Below are positions 19,689-27,746 of a stretch of 28,623 nt of DNA, one piece after another (position 1 is the stretch's first letter; the number at the start of each line of letters is the position of its first letter). The stretch is from a virus. The position numbers were made by a program, and so were the translations under genes. The notes below the pieces were generated by a model. That model was not told the DNA's origin, ran no database searches, and saw only the letters and a list, made by a program, of their open reading frames with translations. The stretch is from positions 1-28,623 of IMG/VR virus record IMGVR_UViG_3300042860_001262; one strand, written 5' to 3'.

Positions 19689-19846
19689 TGAAAAAGACCA
19701 AAGCCGAGAAGAAAATCTCCAAAGTCATGCGCGAGTACAAGGCGGGCAAGTTGCATTCGGGTAGCAAGAAAGGGCCGGAAGTGACAAACCCTAAGCAGGC
19801 CATAGCCATTGCGTTGTCTGAAGCCGGTAAAGCGAAGAAAAAGTGA
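19685..19846 (+). CDS. DUF6496-like small basic protein (53 aa)
   Basis: ATG 19685 overlaps the previous stop (ATGATGA; ATG 19688 is the alternative). MMKKTKAEKKISKVMREYKAGKLHSGSKKGPEVTNPKQAIAIALSEAGKAKKK: the M(R/H)EYKxGxLxSG ... KQAIAIALSEAG pattern is that of the DUF6496 family, common in phages and bacteria and of unknown function. It is highly Lys-rich. The gene is too short for most ORF cut-offs. The next gene starts on its last base. Confidence 0.85.
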   Translation: MMKKTKAEKKISKVMREYKAGKLHSGSKKGPEVTNPKQAIAIALSEAGKAKKK

Positions 19847-20337
19847 TGGAATGCCCTATTGAAACCAAAGACCCGGTTGCGAACTTAAAGAATCGCAATT
19901 GGGCGTTTGCCAATGTGGGTTATGGGCCTGCTAATCCTGAATTGCCTAACCGTGAATTCTGGAACGCCAAAGCCGAAACGTGGAACACGGACTTAGCGCA
20001 AGCCAAGTCCATGCGTTGCGGTAACTGCGCCGCTTTCATTCAAACGCCTGAAATGATTGAGTGCATCACAGGCGGCATGGAGGGCGAAAGCGACGAAGAA
20101 AACGGCGAATACGAAAACGGCGAAGAAGGCGAAAGCGAAGAGAACGAAGACTTAGAGATGGTGGTGCAAGATGCCGCCGATCTTGGTTACTGCGAACTAT
20201 TCCACTTTAAGTGTGCAGCGGCACGCACATGCGACGCCTGGTTAGTTGGCGGGCCTATTACATCAATGGCGAACTCACGCCGCCAGCGCGAAGCCGTTGA
20301 GTTTCAGCGCGTCAATTTTATGCGTGAGGAAGATTGA
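19846..20337 (+). CDS. Cys-rich conserved phage protein with a Glu-rich insert
   Basis: A 163-aa protein from ATG 19846 (TGATG overlap). PVANLKNRNWAFANVGYGPANPELPNREFWNAKAE starts a conserved pattern, then MRCGNCAAFIQTPEMIEC, and after the insert LGYCELFHFKCAAARTCDAWLVGGP. Six or more cysteines in CxxC and spaced positions suggest a metal or Fe-S site, as in proteins of similar pattern near phage portal genes. Between the two Cys regions lies a low-complexity acidic stretch of about 25 residues (from GESDEENGEY to EENEDLE) which is repetitive at DNA level too. Function unknown. Confidence 0.72.
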   Translation: MECPIETKDPVANLKNRNWAFANVGYGPANPELPNREFWNAKAETWNTDLAQAKSMRCGNCAAFIQTPEMIECITGGMEGESDEENGEYENGEEGESEENEDLEMVVQDAADLGYCELFHFKCAAARTCDAWLVGGPITSMANSRRQREAVEFQRVNFMREED

Positions 20338-20588
20338 TGATTAAGCGCGGGTCAGAAACGTTTTCTGGTTATAACAAGCCTAAAAAAACGCCGAATCATC
20401 CTAAGAAAAGCCACGCTGTATTGGCGAAATCAGGTGATGAGGTCAAACTGATTCGTTTTGGGCAACAAGGCGTTCAAGGTTCACCGGAAGGCACCAAACG
20501 CAACGAGGCATTCAAAGCAAGACATGCTGCGAATATTGCCAAGGGCAAAATGAGTGCGGCTTATTGGGCCAACAAAGTCAAATGGTGA
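20337..20588 (+). CDS. Conserved small basic phage protein
   Basis: This 83-aa protein starts at ATG 20337 (one-base overlap, GAGGAAG upstream). KPKKTPNHPKKSHAVLAKSGDEVKLIRFGQQGVQGSPEGTKRNEAFKARHAANIAKGKMSAAYWANKVKW: the PNHPxKSHxVxAKxGxxxKLIRFGQQGVxGSP ... SAAYWAxKVKW pattern belongs to a phage family I have seen between terminase and portal genes. It is basic and probably interacts with DNA or the portal assembly, though no role is established. Confidence 0.82.
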   Translation: MIKRGSETFSGYNKPKKTPNHPKKSHAVLAKSGDEVKLIRFGQQGVQGSPEGTKRNEAFKARHAANIAKGKMSAAYWANKVKW

Positions 20589-20591
20589 ACT

Positions 20592-22736
20592 ATGGACGTT
20601 GAAATGAACCTTGCTACCGGCATCAAGTCCGGTGAGCCTATGGACGAGACTGAAGTTCAAGCCATTGTTGCGGCTGAACTTGTTGATGCCACCAATTTCA
20701 TTGATTTGGAGATTGGCAATCTTCGCGCTCGCGCCACGGAATACTATTTTGGCGATCCGTTTGGCGATGAAGAAGAGGGGCGCAGCCAGGTTGTATCGAT
20801 GGATGTGCGCGACACAGTGCAAGCCATTTTGCCGAGCCTCATGCGCATTTTCTTCTCATCAGAGAACGTTGTTCAGTATGTGCCGCGCAACATGGAAGAT
20901 GCGCCGATGGCAGAGCAGGCCACGGATTATGTGCGCTATATCCTGAACGAAGACAACAATGGTTTTGTGCTGTTTCACTCCATCTTCAAAGATGCCTTGG
21001 TACGCAAAACAGGTGTTTGCAAATGGTGGGTTGATGAGCACATTGAAATTAAAAATGAAAACTATACAGGTCTTGATGATGCGCAACTGTCACTGATCCT
21101 TGGTCAGGAAGGCGTTGAGATGGTGGACTTAATGTCCACCGAAGACCCGTCAGCGCCGCCACCGGTGATTGATCCGTTGACCGGCCAGCAACTAACGCCA
21201 ACAGTCATGATTCATGACGTGACGGTTAGCCGCAAGATCATCACCAAACGTTTCCGCGTCGAAAGCCTGGCGCCTGAAGAGTTCATCGTTGACCGTAGAG
21301 CGCGAACGCTTGAAGACGCAGACATTGTGGCGCACAGAAAGCTTGCCACCGTGTCCGAACTTGTTGCCATGGGTTACGATCAAGAATTGGTCGAGTCCAA
21401 CACGGGCGAAGACGAACTCGACACAAACATTGAACGCATTGCGCGTAATCCTGCGCAAATGATGTTTGGCGAATCAGCCAACAATCCAGCGCAACGCCGC
21501 GTGCTTTACACCGAATCCTATATCCGCATGGATATGGACGGTGATGGTGTGGCGGAACTGCGCAAGATTTGCACCATGGGTCCGTCCTACAAGATCGTTG
21601 CCAACGATCCGGCTGATGATGTTCCCTTTGCTTATTTTTGCCCTGATCCTGAGCCGCATACGCTTTTTGGCATGTCCACGGCAGATGTAACCATGGACAT
21701 TCAGCGCATCAAGTCAGTAATCCTGCGCAATATGCTTGATTCACTGGCGCAATCCATTCATCCGCGCACGGGCGTGGTTGAAGGTCAAGTGAACCTTGAT
21801 GACGTGCTGAATAACGAAAACGGCGCCATCATCAGAATGCGTGCGCCTGGTATGGTTCAGCCGTTCACCACACCATTTGTTGGCGGTCAGGCATTCCCGA
21901 TGATGGAATACATGGACCAGGTGAAAGAGGCCCGCACCGGCATGTCCAAAGCCTCAATGGGCCTTAACGCTGATGCGCTGCAATCCACCACTAAGTTGGC
22001 GGTACAGGCCACGGTCCAGGCCGCGCAGCAACACATTGAGTTGATCGCTCGCGTGTTTAGCGAAATCGGTATGAAGCGATTATTCAAAGGCTTACTGCGC
22101 CTAATTACGCGCAATCAAGATAAGCCACGCGTGATCAGACTGCGTAACCAGTGGGTGCAAATTGACCCGCGTGGTTGGGATGCTTCGATGGATGTAAGCG
22201 TCAACGTTGGTCTTGGCACTGGCGGCATTGATGAAAAGATTCAATTCTTGCAAGCCATTGCTGGCAAACAAGAGCAGTTGCTTCAAACGCTTGGCACCAA
22301 CAATCCCATTGTGACGGTTGGTCAGTACGCCAACACGTTATCAAAGCTTGTAGAAATGGCCGGTTATAAGGACTCGACGCAATTCTTCAATCAATTGCCG
22401 ATGGACTTTTCACCGCCACCGGCGCAGCCACAACCGGACCCAACACAAGCTTTGGCGCAAGTGCAAATTCAAAGCATTCAGGCTGATATTCAAAAGAAAG
22501 CCGCCGAACTTGCATTGGAGCGCGAGAAGATGATCCGCGCAGATGATCGTGAGCGTGATCGCATTGCGCAAGATGGCATCCTGAAACGTCAGGAAATGGA
22601 GTTAAAGTATCAAGTTGACTTAGCGGCAACGCAGGCAGAGATTGATGCCAGAGTTGCGATGGACCGTGAACGATTACAGATGCAGGCGATTAACCAGGCA
22701 CAACAAGCCGTTACAGCGGCACAACCCATGCAATGA
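20592..22736 (+). CDS. Portal protein
   Basis: This 714-aa protein starts at ATG 20592, 3 bases after the previous stop, without a strong ribosome site. The size is close to P22-type portals. The N-terminal part is the clip/wing side (IDLEIGNLRARATEYYFGDPFGDEEEGRSQVVSMDVRDTVQAILPSLMRIFF), the middle contains RVESLAPEEFIVDRRARTLEDADIVAHRK and MLDSLAQSIHPRTGVVEG typical of such portals, and the C-terminal ~105 residues are a Pro/Gln linker (near 605-620) followed by a long charged helix (AELALEREKMIRADDRERDR). It forms the dodecameric ring where DNA enters and leaves. Downstream come scaffold and capsid genes. Confidence 0.9.
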   Translation: MDVEMNLATGIKSGEPMDETEVQAIVAAELVDATNFIDLEIGNLRARATEYYFGDPFGDEEEGRSQVVSMDVRDTVQAILPSLMRIFFSSENVVQYVPRNMEDAPMAEQATDYVRYILNEDNNGFVLFHSIFKDALVRKTGVCKWWVDEHIEIKNENYTGLDDAQLSLILGQEGVEMVDLMSTEDPSAPPPVIDPLTGQQLTPTVMIHDVTVSRKIITKRFRVESLAPEEFIVDRRARTLEDADIVAHRKLATVSELVAMGYDQELVESNTGEDELDTNIERIARNPAQMMFGESANNPAQRRVLYTESYIRMDMDGDGVAELRKICTMGPSYKIVANDPADDVPFAYFCPDPEPHTLFGMSTADVTMDIQRIKSVILRNMLDSLAQSIHPRTGVVEGQVNLDDVLNNENGAIIRMRAPGMVQPFTTPFVGGQAFPMMEYMDQVKEARTGMSKASMGLNADALQSTTKLAVQATVQAAQQHIELIARVFSEIGMKRLFKGLLRLITRNQDKPRVIRLRNQWVQIDPRGWDASMDVSVNVGLGTGGIDEKIQFLQAIAGKQEQLLQTLGTNNPIVTVGQYANTLSKLVEMAGYKDSTQFFNQLPMDFSPPPAQPQPDPTQALAQVQIQSIQADIQKKAAELALEREKMIRADDRERDRIAQDGILKRQEMELKYQVDLAATQAEIDARVAMDRERLQMQAINQAQQAVTAAQPMQ

Positions 22737-22993
22737 CACCTGACGAAAAAGTAAGAAGAGCACAGGAAGCCGAACGCATTTTGAATTCCACGCTTTACCA
22801 AGAGGCGTGGCAACGAATTAGAGAATCGTTGTTTGAAGAGTGGACCGCTTCGCAGGATGCCAAGCACCGCGAAATGATCTTTCATGACTTCAAAGCCATG
22901 GATCGCCTTCAAACCTATTTTGGAAGCGTGATAACTGACGGTACGTTGACCCGTATGGCGGCTGATCGCCAACGGAAACTGACCAAATCTTGA
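22733..22993 (+). CDS. Small helical protein between portal and scaffold
   Basis: This 86-aa protein is coupled to the portal gene by ATGA at 22733. VRRAQEAERILNSTLYQEAWQRIRESLFEEWTASQDAKHREMIFHDFKAMDRLQTYFGSVITDG is helical, acidic to neutral, with frequent aromatic residues. Small genes at this position are common in portal-scaffold-capsid clusters and may affect head assembly. No family is assigned with confidence. Confidence 0.68.
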   Translation: MTPDEKVRRAQEAERILNSTLYQEAWQRIRESLFEEWTASQDAKHREMIFHDFKAMDRLQTYFGSVITDGTLTRMAADRQRKLTKS

Positions 22994-23006
22994 TGGAGCG
23001 CAATAA

Positions 23007-24023
23007 ATGAGTGACAATGTAGCAACCGTTGAAAGCGATAGCACAGCGGGCATGACGGTGGCGCAAGCCGCCAAAGCCTTTGAGGATATGTTTGCCGAAC
23101 CCGGAGAACAAACAGAAGCCCAGGCGCAAACGGACGAGGCGCAAGCCGAATCCGATGATGTTGGCGATGCAGAGACAGGCGCGGAAGAGCAAGGCGAAGG
23201 GTCCGAAGACGTTGAAGCATCGAGCGAATCAGACGAAGACGCTCAAGAACCAGAGCAATCCAGCGAGCCACCAAAGTTCACCGTCAAGATTGATGGCAAG
23301 GAACAAGAGGTTGAACTTAATGAGTTGATCAACGGTTACCAGCGAACGGCTGATTACACGCGCAAAACGCAAGCATTGGCTGAACAGCGCAAGGCCGCTG
23401 AAGCCGAGCTGAACGCGGTGCGCGAAGAGCGGCAGACTTACGCTCAATTGCTTACGGCGTTGCAATCGCAACTCCAACAGCAACAGGAAAACCCGATTGA
23501 TATGGAGAGTCTATACAGAGACGATCCAATTGAATGGGTGCGGCAAACCGAGTTGCAACGTCAGCGCAACGAGAAATTGGCAGCATCACAAGCCGAACTC
23601 CAGCGCTTGAACCAGTTGCAACAAGCTGAATCGCAACGAGCCATGAAAGCCAGGCTTGAGCAAGAGGCGCAACTTCTTGTGGAGGCCATTCCAGAATGGA
23701 AAAACGCTGACACGGCAAAGGCTGAAAAGGCCGCGTTGATTGAATTTGGATTGAAGGAAGGTTTTCAGGAAGACGATTTGAAAGGCGTGGCTGATCACCG
23801 CGTTGTCAAATTACTTCGTAAGGCAATGCTATACGACAAAATCGCGGCAAAACAGGCAACGATTAAGCCTAAACCGCCCGTTGTACAGCAAGCCAAAACC
23901 ATTACGCCTGGTAATCCAAAAGCCGCCAAAGTTTCCACGAGTGAGTTAGTCCGCGCCAAACAGCGCCTTGCAAAAACCGGCAACGTTCGTGACGCTGCCA
24001 AATTGTTTGAACATCTCATCTAA
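23007..24023 (+). CDS. Capsid scaffolding protein
   Basis: A 338-aa protein from ATG 23007 (GGAG 10 bases upstream). The first ~90 residues are acidic and disordered (Glu/Asp/Gln-rich), followed by FTVKIDGKEQEVELNELINGYQRTADYTRKTQ, a segment typical of phage head scaffolds, then long coiled coil (residues about 115-220, EAELNAVREERQTYAQLLTALQS and Gln-rich repeats) and a basic C-terminus that would bind the capsid shell. It directs procapsid assembly and is lost from the mature head. It lies between portal and capsid genes, the standard order. Confidence 0.85.
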   Translation: MSDNVATVESDSTAGMTVAQAAKAFEDMFAEPGEQTEAQAQTDEAQAESDDVGDAETGAEEQGEGSEDVEASSESDEDAQEPEQSSEPPKFTVKIDGKEQEVELNELINGYQRTADYTRKTQALAEQRKAAEAELNAVREERQTYAQLLTALQSQLQQQQENPIDMESLYRDDPIEWVRQTELQRQRNEKLAASQAELQRLNQLQQAESQRAMKARLEQEAQLLVEAIPEWKNADTAKAEKAALIEFGLKEGFQEDDLKGVADHRVVKLLRKAMLYDKIAAKQATIKPKPPVVQQAKTITPGNPKAAKVSTSELVRAKQRLAKTGNVRDAAKLFEHLI

Positions 24024-24034
24024 AGGAAACCCAA

Positions 24035-24994
24035 ATGACTATCGCATCAAACACCTTCCTCACTTACTCTGCAAAGGGTATCCGTGAGGATTTGAGCAAT
24101 CAGATTTACAACATCAGCCCGGAAACCACACCGTTCATGAACAACATTGGACGTGGCACAGCAAGCAACACGCTGTTCCAGTGGCAGACCGATTCGTTGG
24201 CGGACAACACCACCGCAAACGCGCAACTGCAAGGTGATGACATCACTTCGTATGATGCTGTAACGGCAACCGTTCAGCTAACCAATTACACCCAAATCAG
24301 CCGCAAAACGGTTGTGATCTCCGGTACGGTTGAGGCTGTCAACAAAGCAGGCCGCAAGTCGGAATTGGCCTATCAGTTGGCAAAGCGTGCGGCTGAACTG
24401 AAGCGCGACATGGAAACCATCATGCTGGCGAACCAGGCTGCAACCGCTGGTGACTCAACAACGGCTCAAAAGACCGGATCGTTGCTCGCGTTCATCAAGA
24501 CCAACACCGACAAGGGCACTAACGGTGCTGATCCTTCTTACTCCACGCTGCCTAACGATGATCGCAGCGATGGCGTGACTCGCGCATTTACTGAAACCAT
24601 TCTCAAGAGTGTGCTTCAGAAAGTGTGGGAGCAGGGCGGCGATCCTTCGATTGTGATGGTTGGTGCCAAGAACAAGCAAGTTGTTTCTGGCTTCAACGGC
24701 ATCGCAACGCGCTTTCGTGATGTGCCTGCTGGCAAGCAAGCGCAGATCATTGGCGCGGCTGATGTGTATGTTGGTGACTTTGGACAAGTCAACATTGTTC
24801 CTAACCGTTTCCAACGTGATCGTGACGCGTTTGTTTTGTCACCTGATTACGCTGGCGTGCATTTCCTTCGTCCGTTCCAGCAAGTCGAGCTTGCGACAAC
24901 GGGTGATGCTGAAAAGCGCTTGCTCCTCGCTGAATATGGCCTTGCCATTTACAACGAGAAGGCACACGGTTTGGCGGCTGATCTTTCGACCTAA
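24035..24994 (+). CDS. Major capsid protein (SU10/DUF5309 family, HK97 fold)
   Basis: A 319-aa protein with AAAGGAAA 5-12 bases before ATG 24035. ASNTFLTYSAKGIREDLSNQIYNISPETTPFMNNIGRGTA matches the N-terminal part of SU10-like major capsid proteins, followed by FQWQTDSLADNTTANAQLQGDD, KRAAELKRDMETIMLANQA (long spine helix), PSIVMVGAKNKQVVSGFNG and a C-terminal VYVGDFGQVNIVPNRFQRDRDAFVLSPDYAG. It follows the scaffold gene and is closed by a strong terminator, consistent with heavy expression. It forms the icosahedral shell. Confidence 0.93.
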   Translation: MTIASNTFLTYSAKGIREDLSNQIYNISPETTPFMNNIGRGTASNTLFQWQTDSLADNTTANAQLQGDDITSYDAVTATVQLTNYTQISRKTVVISGTVEAVNKAGRKSELAYQLAKRAAELKRDMETIMLANQAATAGDSTTAQKTGSLLAFIKTNTDKGTNGADPSYSTLPNDDRSDGVTRAFTETILKSVLQKVWEQGGDPSIVMVGAKNKQVVSGFNGIATRFRDVPAGKQAQIIGAADVYVGDFGQVNIVPNRFQRDRDAFVLSPDYAGVHFLRPFQQVELATTGDAEKRLLLAEYGLAIYNEKAHGLAADLST

Positions 24995-25002
24995 CTAGCA
25001 AC

Positions 25003-25038
25003 AAGGAACGGGGGCGGAAACGCTCCCGTTTTTACATG
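25003..25038 (+). promoter_or_regulatory. Split ribosome binding site bridged by a hairpin
   Basis: The only Shine-Dalgarno-like sequence before ATG 25036 is AAGGA at 25003-25007, 28 bases away. If the 22-base hairpin (25008-25029) is folded, just 6 bases (25030-25035) remain between them, an optimal distance. Similar hairpin-shortened sites are known in T4 mRNAs (genes 25 and 38). Read-through transcripts of the capsid gene would be translated this way. Confidence 0.55.
25008..25033 (+). terminator. Intrinsic terminator after the capsid gene, overlapping a translation start region
   Basis: ACGGGGGCG (25008-25016) pairs with CGCTCCCGT (25021-25029) in a 9-bp stem with one G-T pair and a GAAA tetraloop; five T residues (25029-25033) follow. 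The stem separates AAGGA (25003-25007) from the ATG at 25036, so the same hairpin could bring ribosome site and start codon together. Confidence 0.88.
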
Positions 25039-25356
25039 GAATCAAAACTTTTCGAGCATGATCCACTTCTTGGCCTAACGCGCATTTGGCATTACGACGA
25101 GGCCACAGACACAGCGGTGATTGAAACGATTCAAGATGCAACGCCCATTGTTGAAACCAACAAAGCAGAGTTCGCCGCCATCGACGAACGCGCCAGGTGG
25201 GACGGTGAAGGTCTTGGTTTACGAGTTGCATCCATCCCCATGAACATCTACATGGACTTGGTGAGCAAGGGCATCACGCGCACAGAAAAAGATTTTAAGA
25301 AGTGGCTCAATGATCCCGATAACCGATTTTTCAGGACTCGACCAGGAAGGGTGTGA
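25036..25356 (+). CDS. Conserved hypothetical phage protein after the capsid gene
   Basis: This 106-aa protein starts at ATG 25036, three bases beyond the terminator's T run; the ribosome site is discussed with the hairpin. LLGLTRIWHYDEATDTAVIETIQDATPIVETNKAEF, RVASIPMNIYMDLVSKGIT and a C-terminal WLNDPDNRFFRTRPGRV form a pattern I have seen in other phage proteins at this position. It has alpha/beta character and no membrane segment. A head-completion or other structural role is possible. The next gene overlaps its stop by one base. Confidence 0.8.
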   Translation: MESKLFEHDPLLGLTRIWHYDEATDTAVIETIQDATPIVETNKAEFAAIDERARWDGEGLGLRVASIPMNIYMDLVSKGITRTEKDFKKWLNDPDNRFFRTRPGRV

Positions 25357-26066
25357 TGGAAACCAAACGATTGATTAGCGTATGCGTCCCTGCGAGGGAC
25401 GAAGTGCATTCAGATTTTGCATTTGATCTTGTCAATGCAGTGTCTTTCCACGTTGCGCATCATCCGCATGACGTGGTTAATGTGAACATCAGCAAGGGAA
25501 CATTGCTTGTAAGCCAGCGTTCAGAATTGGTGATGACCGCCATGGAAAATAACGCTGACGTGGTGCTGTTTATTGATAGCGATATGCGCTTCCCGCAAGA
25601 CACCATCAAGCAATTGCTTGACCGTGACTTGTTAGTGGTTGCCGCCAACTGCCCGCGCAGGCGAATGCCAGTGGGGCCAACGGCTGCGAACTATGATCCA
25701 GAAACACAGCGCAAGGTGCCTGTATATACAGGTGAGCACGACACGGGCGTCGAGCAAGTTGACGCGGTTGGAACGGGTGTTATGATGATTGACACGAACG
25801 TGTTTCGCGCTATCGAGATGCCTTGGTTTGCTACGCCATGGGATGTGGCGGCTAAAGGCTACATGGGCGAAGACATATACTTTTGCAAGTTATTGCGCGA
25901 CAATGAGATTCCGTTGTATATTGATCATGACCTGTCCAAGCACATTGGACATATTGGAACCTGGGAATACAAGCATCAGCACACCTGGGCAATCCGTCCG
26001 CAAGAGGATGCTTATCGAGCATCTGTCGGCCTTAAAACCGAACTTCGCAAAAAGGACGCTGCCTAA
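25356..26066 (+). CDS. Glycosyltransferase-like protein (GT-A fold), copy 4
   Basis: A 236-aa protein from ATG 25356 (TGATG overlap, AGGAAGG upstream; a GTG start at 25353 is also in frame). LISVCVPARDEVHSDFAFDLVNAV, then SKGTLLVSQRSELVMTAMENNADVVLFIDSDMRFP with Asp74-Ser75-Asp76 as the DxD motif, and later GTGVMMIDTNVFRAIEMPWF and GYMGEDIYFCKLLRDNEIPLYIDHDLSKHIGHIG with an ED...H ending, as in GT-A sugar transferases. It is placed among capsid and tail genes, so it may modify virion proteins or host surface sugars during late infection. Confidence 0.85.
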   Translation: METKRLISVCVPARDEVHSDFAFDLVNAVSFHVAHHPHDVVNVNISKGTLLVSQRSELVMTAMENNADVVLFIDSDMRFPQDTIKQLLDRDLLVVAANCPRRRMPVGPTAANYDPETQRKVPVYTGEHDTGVEQVDAVGTGVMMIDTNVFRAIEMPWFATPWDVAAKGYMGEDIYFCKLLRDNEIPLYIDHDLSKHIGHIGTWEYKHQHTWAIRPQEDAYRASVGLKTELRKKDAA

Positions 26067-26068
26067 TC

Positions 26069-26695
26069 ATGGCGCTTGGCACTTATTCGGAACTTAAAAC
26101 GTCGATTGCCGATTGGGTGAACCGGTCGGACTTAACGTCTGCCATCGCCGATTTCATCACGTTGGCGGAAGCCGAGTTCAATCGAACCGTACGCGTGCGT
26201 CAAATGATCGTCCGGGCCAATGCCACGCTTGATAGCGAATACACGCAACTTCCATCCGATTTTCTGCAAATGGAAAATCTTGTTTTGCTCACGACAACGC
26301 CAACCAAATTGGAGTTTTTGAGCGATGAACAAAGCGATGACTTTTATACGCGTTACTTTTCGGCGGCTGGCACACCGCGTTACTACACGATTGTTGGTGA
26401 TACGTTCAAGGTTGTGCCAACTCCGGGAACGGATACAACGCAAGTTCAAATGACGTATTACGGCAAGATTGCCGCGTTATCTGATAGCAATACAACGAAC
26501 TGGTTGCTGACCAAACATCCTGACCTTTACTTGTACGGCGCACTGCTGCAATCGGCGCCTTATCTGCAAGATGACTCGCGCATTCCCGTTTGGAATGCCG
26601 CTTATGAACGTGGCATTGAGGCCATGAAACTTGAGCAAGAACGCGCCAATTACAGCGGAACAACGCCACGCGTTCGCGCCAAACCAATGGGGTAA
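26069..26695 (+). CDS. Head-tail adaptor / head-completion protein
   Basis: This 208-aa protein starts at ATG 26069, two bases after the preceding stop. LGTYSELKTSIADWVNRSDLTSAIADFITLAEAEFNRTVRVRQM is the common N-terminus of phage adaptor proteins that dock below the portal, followed by a beta region (LPSDFLQMENLVLLTTTPTKLEFLS, YYTIVGDTFKVVPTPG, VQMTYYGKI) and a C-terminal helix (LLTKHPDLYLYGALLQSAPYLQDD ... AYERGIEAMKLEQERANYSG). Size and order match gp4/gp6-type connector proteins. It should seal the head and join it to the tail. Confidence 0.78.
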   Translation: MALGTYSELKTSIADWVNRSDLTSAIADFITLAEAEFNRTVRVRQMIVRANATLDSEYTQLPSDFLQMENLVLLTTTPTKLEFLSDEQSDDFYTRYFSAAGTPRYYTIVGDTFKVVPTPGTDTTQVQMTYYGKIAALSDSNTTNWLLTKHPDLYLYGALLQSAPYLQDDSRIPVWNAAYERGIEAMKLEQERANYSGTTPRVRAKPMG

Positions 26696-26698
26696 TCC

Positions 26699-27085
26699 AT
26701 GGCTAATTCATTCTCCGACTATCTCGAAAACAAAGTGCTCGGCCATGTATTTGGCGGATCGGCTTACTCGGCACCGGCCACCATTTACGTCGGCCTTTTC
26801 ACTGCTGACCCTGGCGAGTCAGGATCAAGCAACGAAGTGTCGGGCAACGGATACCTTCGCCAATCCATGGCGTTTACGGTATCGGGATCAGCCGCAACCA
26901 ATACATCAGCCGTTGAGTTTCCAACCGCCACGGGTTCGTGGGGGACGGTAACGCATACCGCACTTTATGACGCGTCAACATCAGGCAATATGCTTGCCGT
27001 TGGGCAATTGAGCGCATCCAAATCAATCGGAACCAATGATGTGTTCCGATTCAATGCCGGTGATTTTGACATCACCCTTGACTGA
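26699..27085 (+). CDS. Small tail/fibre-associated structural protein
   Basis: A 128-aa protein from ATG 26699. MANSFSDYLENKVLGHVFGG, YSAPATIYVGLFTADPGESG, VEFPTATGSWGTVTHTALYDASTSGNMLAVGQL and FNAGDFDITLD: the pattern of a phage structural family often labelled tail fibre protein, beta-rich with Ser/Thr/Gly and no cysteine. Position between adaptor and fibre genes agrees. It probably forms part of the tail tip. It overlaps the next start by one base. Confidence 0.82.
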   Translation: MANSFSDYLENKVLGHVFGGSAYSAPATIYVGLFTADPGESGSSNEVSGNGYLRQSMAFTVSGSAATNTSAVEFPTATGSWGTVTHTALYDASTSGNMLAVGQLSASKSIGTNDVFRFNAGDFDITLD

Positions 27086-27738
27086 TGTACGGGTACGGCG
27101 CTGGCGTCTATGGCAAGAACATTTATGGGCTAACGGCCTATAAAGACGCCGCCGTAGCGATTGCCGCGCAAAGCGCGGTTGCAGTAGTAGGCCAGCGCAT
27201 TGGACTTGGCGCTGTAGCGGTTAATGCAACATCAAGCGTTAGTCCAACAGGGCAGCGGATTGCGCTTGGCGCGGTAACAATCAGCGCAACGTCAAGCGTT
27301 AGTCCAACAGCGTCAAAAGTTGTTTTCGGAAGTGTTGCAATCGCCGGTGCGTCAGCGGTTGTGGCATCGGGTAGCGAAGTTCACGAAGGCGCCGTAGCCA
27401 TTGACGCATTGGCGGTGGTTGCAGCAAGCGCCAACAGAATTGCGGCTGCAAGCGTTACGATAACGGCTCAAAGCCTGGTTGAAGCGTCAGGCGGTGTGCG
27501 TCAGTTGGCGTCAGTAACGATTACGGCAACGTCAAGCGTTAGCGCCACGGGTATTGAGAAGTGGGAACCGGTGCCAGGCCCAACGGATAGTTGGTCAACG
27601 ATTGTGGTTGGGCCAGCAACGTGGGACGATCAAACCGACCCAACGGATACATGGGCGCCACAAACCGTAGTGGCGCAATCCTGGTCAACACAAACAACCC
27701 CAAGCAAATCTTGGACACCGCAAGTGTCCCCTTACTGA
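27085..27738 (+). CDS. Repetitive tail protein with seven 20-residue repeats
   Basis: This 217-aa protein starts at ATG 27085 (TGATG overlap). A short Gly/Tyr N-terminus (MYGYGAGVYGKNIYGL) precedes seven repeats of exactly 20 residues (residues 23-162), each with a [AS]V[AT][IV].A..[AS]V core such as AVTISATSSVSPT. The C-terminal ~55 residues contain five Trp-centred segments (TDSWST, ATWDD, TDTWAP, QSWST, KSWTP). The repeats should form a regular beta structure, perhaps a fibre shaft or spike, with the Trp part as tip or joint. Repeat copies are also alike in DNA. The family is not recognised. Confidence 0.72.
   Translation: MYGYGAGVYGKNIYGLTAYKDAAVAIAAQSAVAVVGQRIGLGAVAVNATSSVSPTGQRIALGAVTISATSSVSPTASKVVFGSVAIAGASAVVASGSEVHEGAVAIDALAVVAASANRIAAASVTITAQSLVEASGGVRQLASVTITATSSVSATGIEKWEPVPGPTDSWSTIVVGPATWDDQTDPTDTWAPQTVVAQSWSTQTTPSKSWTPQVSPY
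27151..27570 (+). repeat. Seven tandem 60-bp coding repeats
   Basis: The repeats start at 27151 and then every 60 bases, coding for 20 residues each. TCAAGCGTTAGTCCAACAG, for example, is present at 27232 and again 60 bases later at 27292, and a TCAAGCGTTAG copy follows near 27532. Exact period and DNA-level identity suggest recent duplication and possible length variation between related phages. Confidence 0.75.
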
Positions 27739-27746
27739 GGTGAAAC

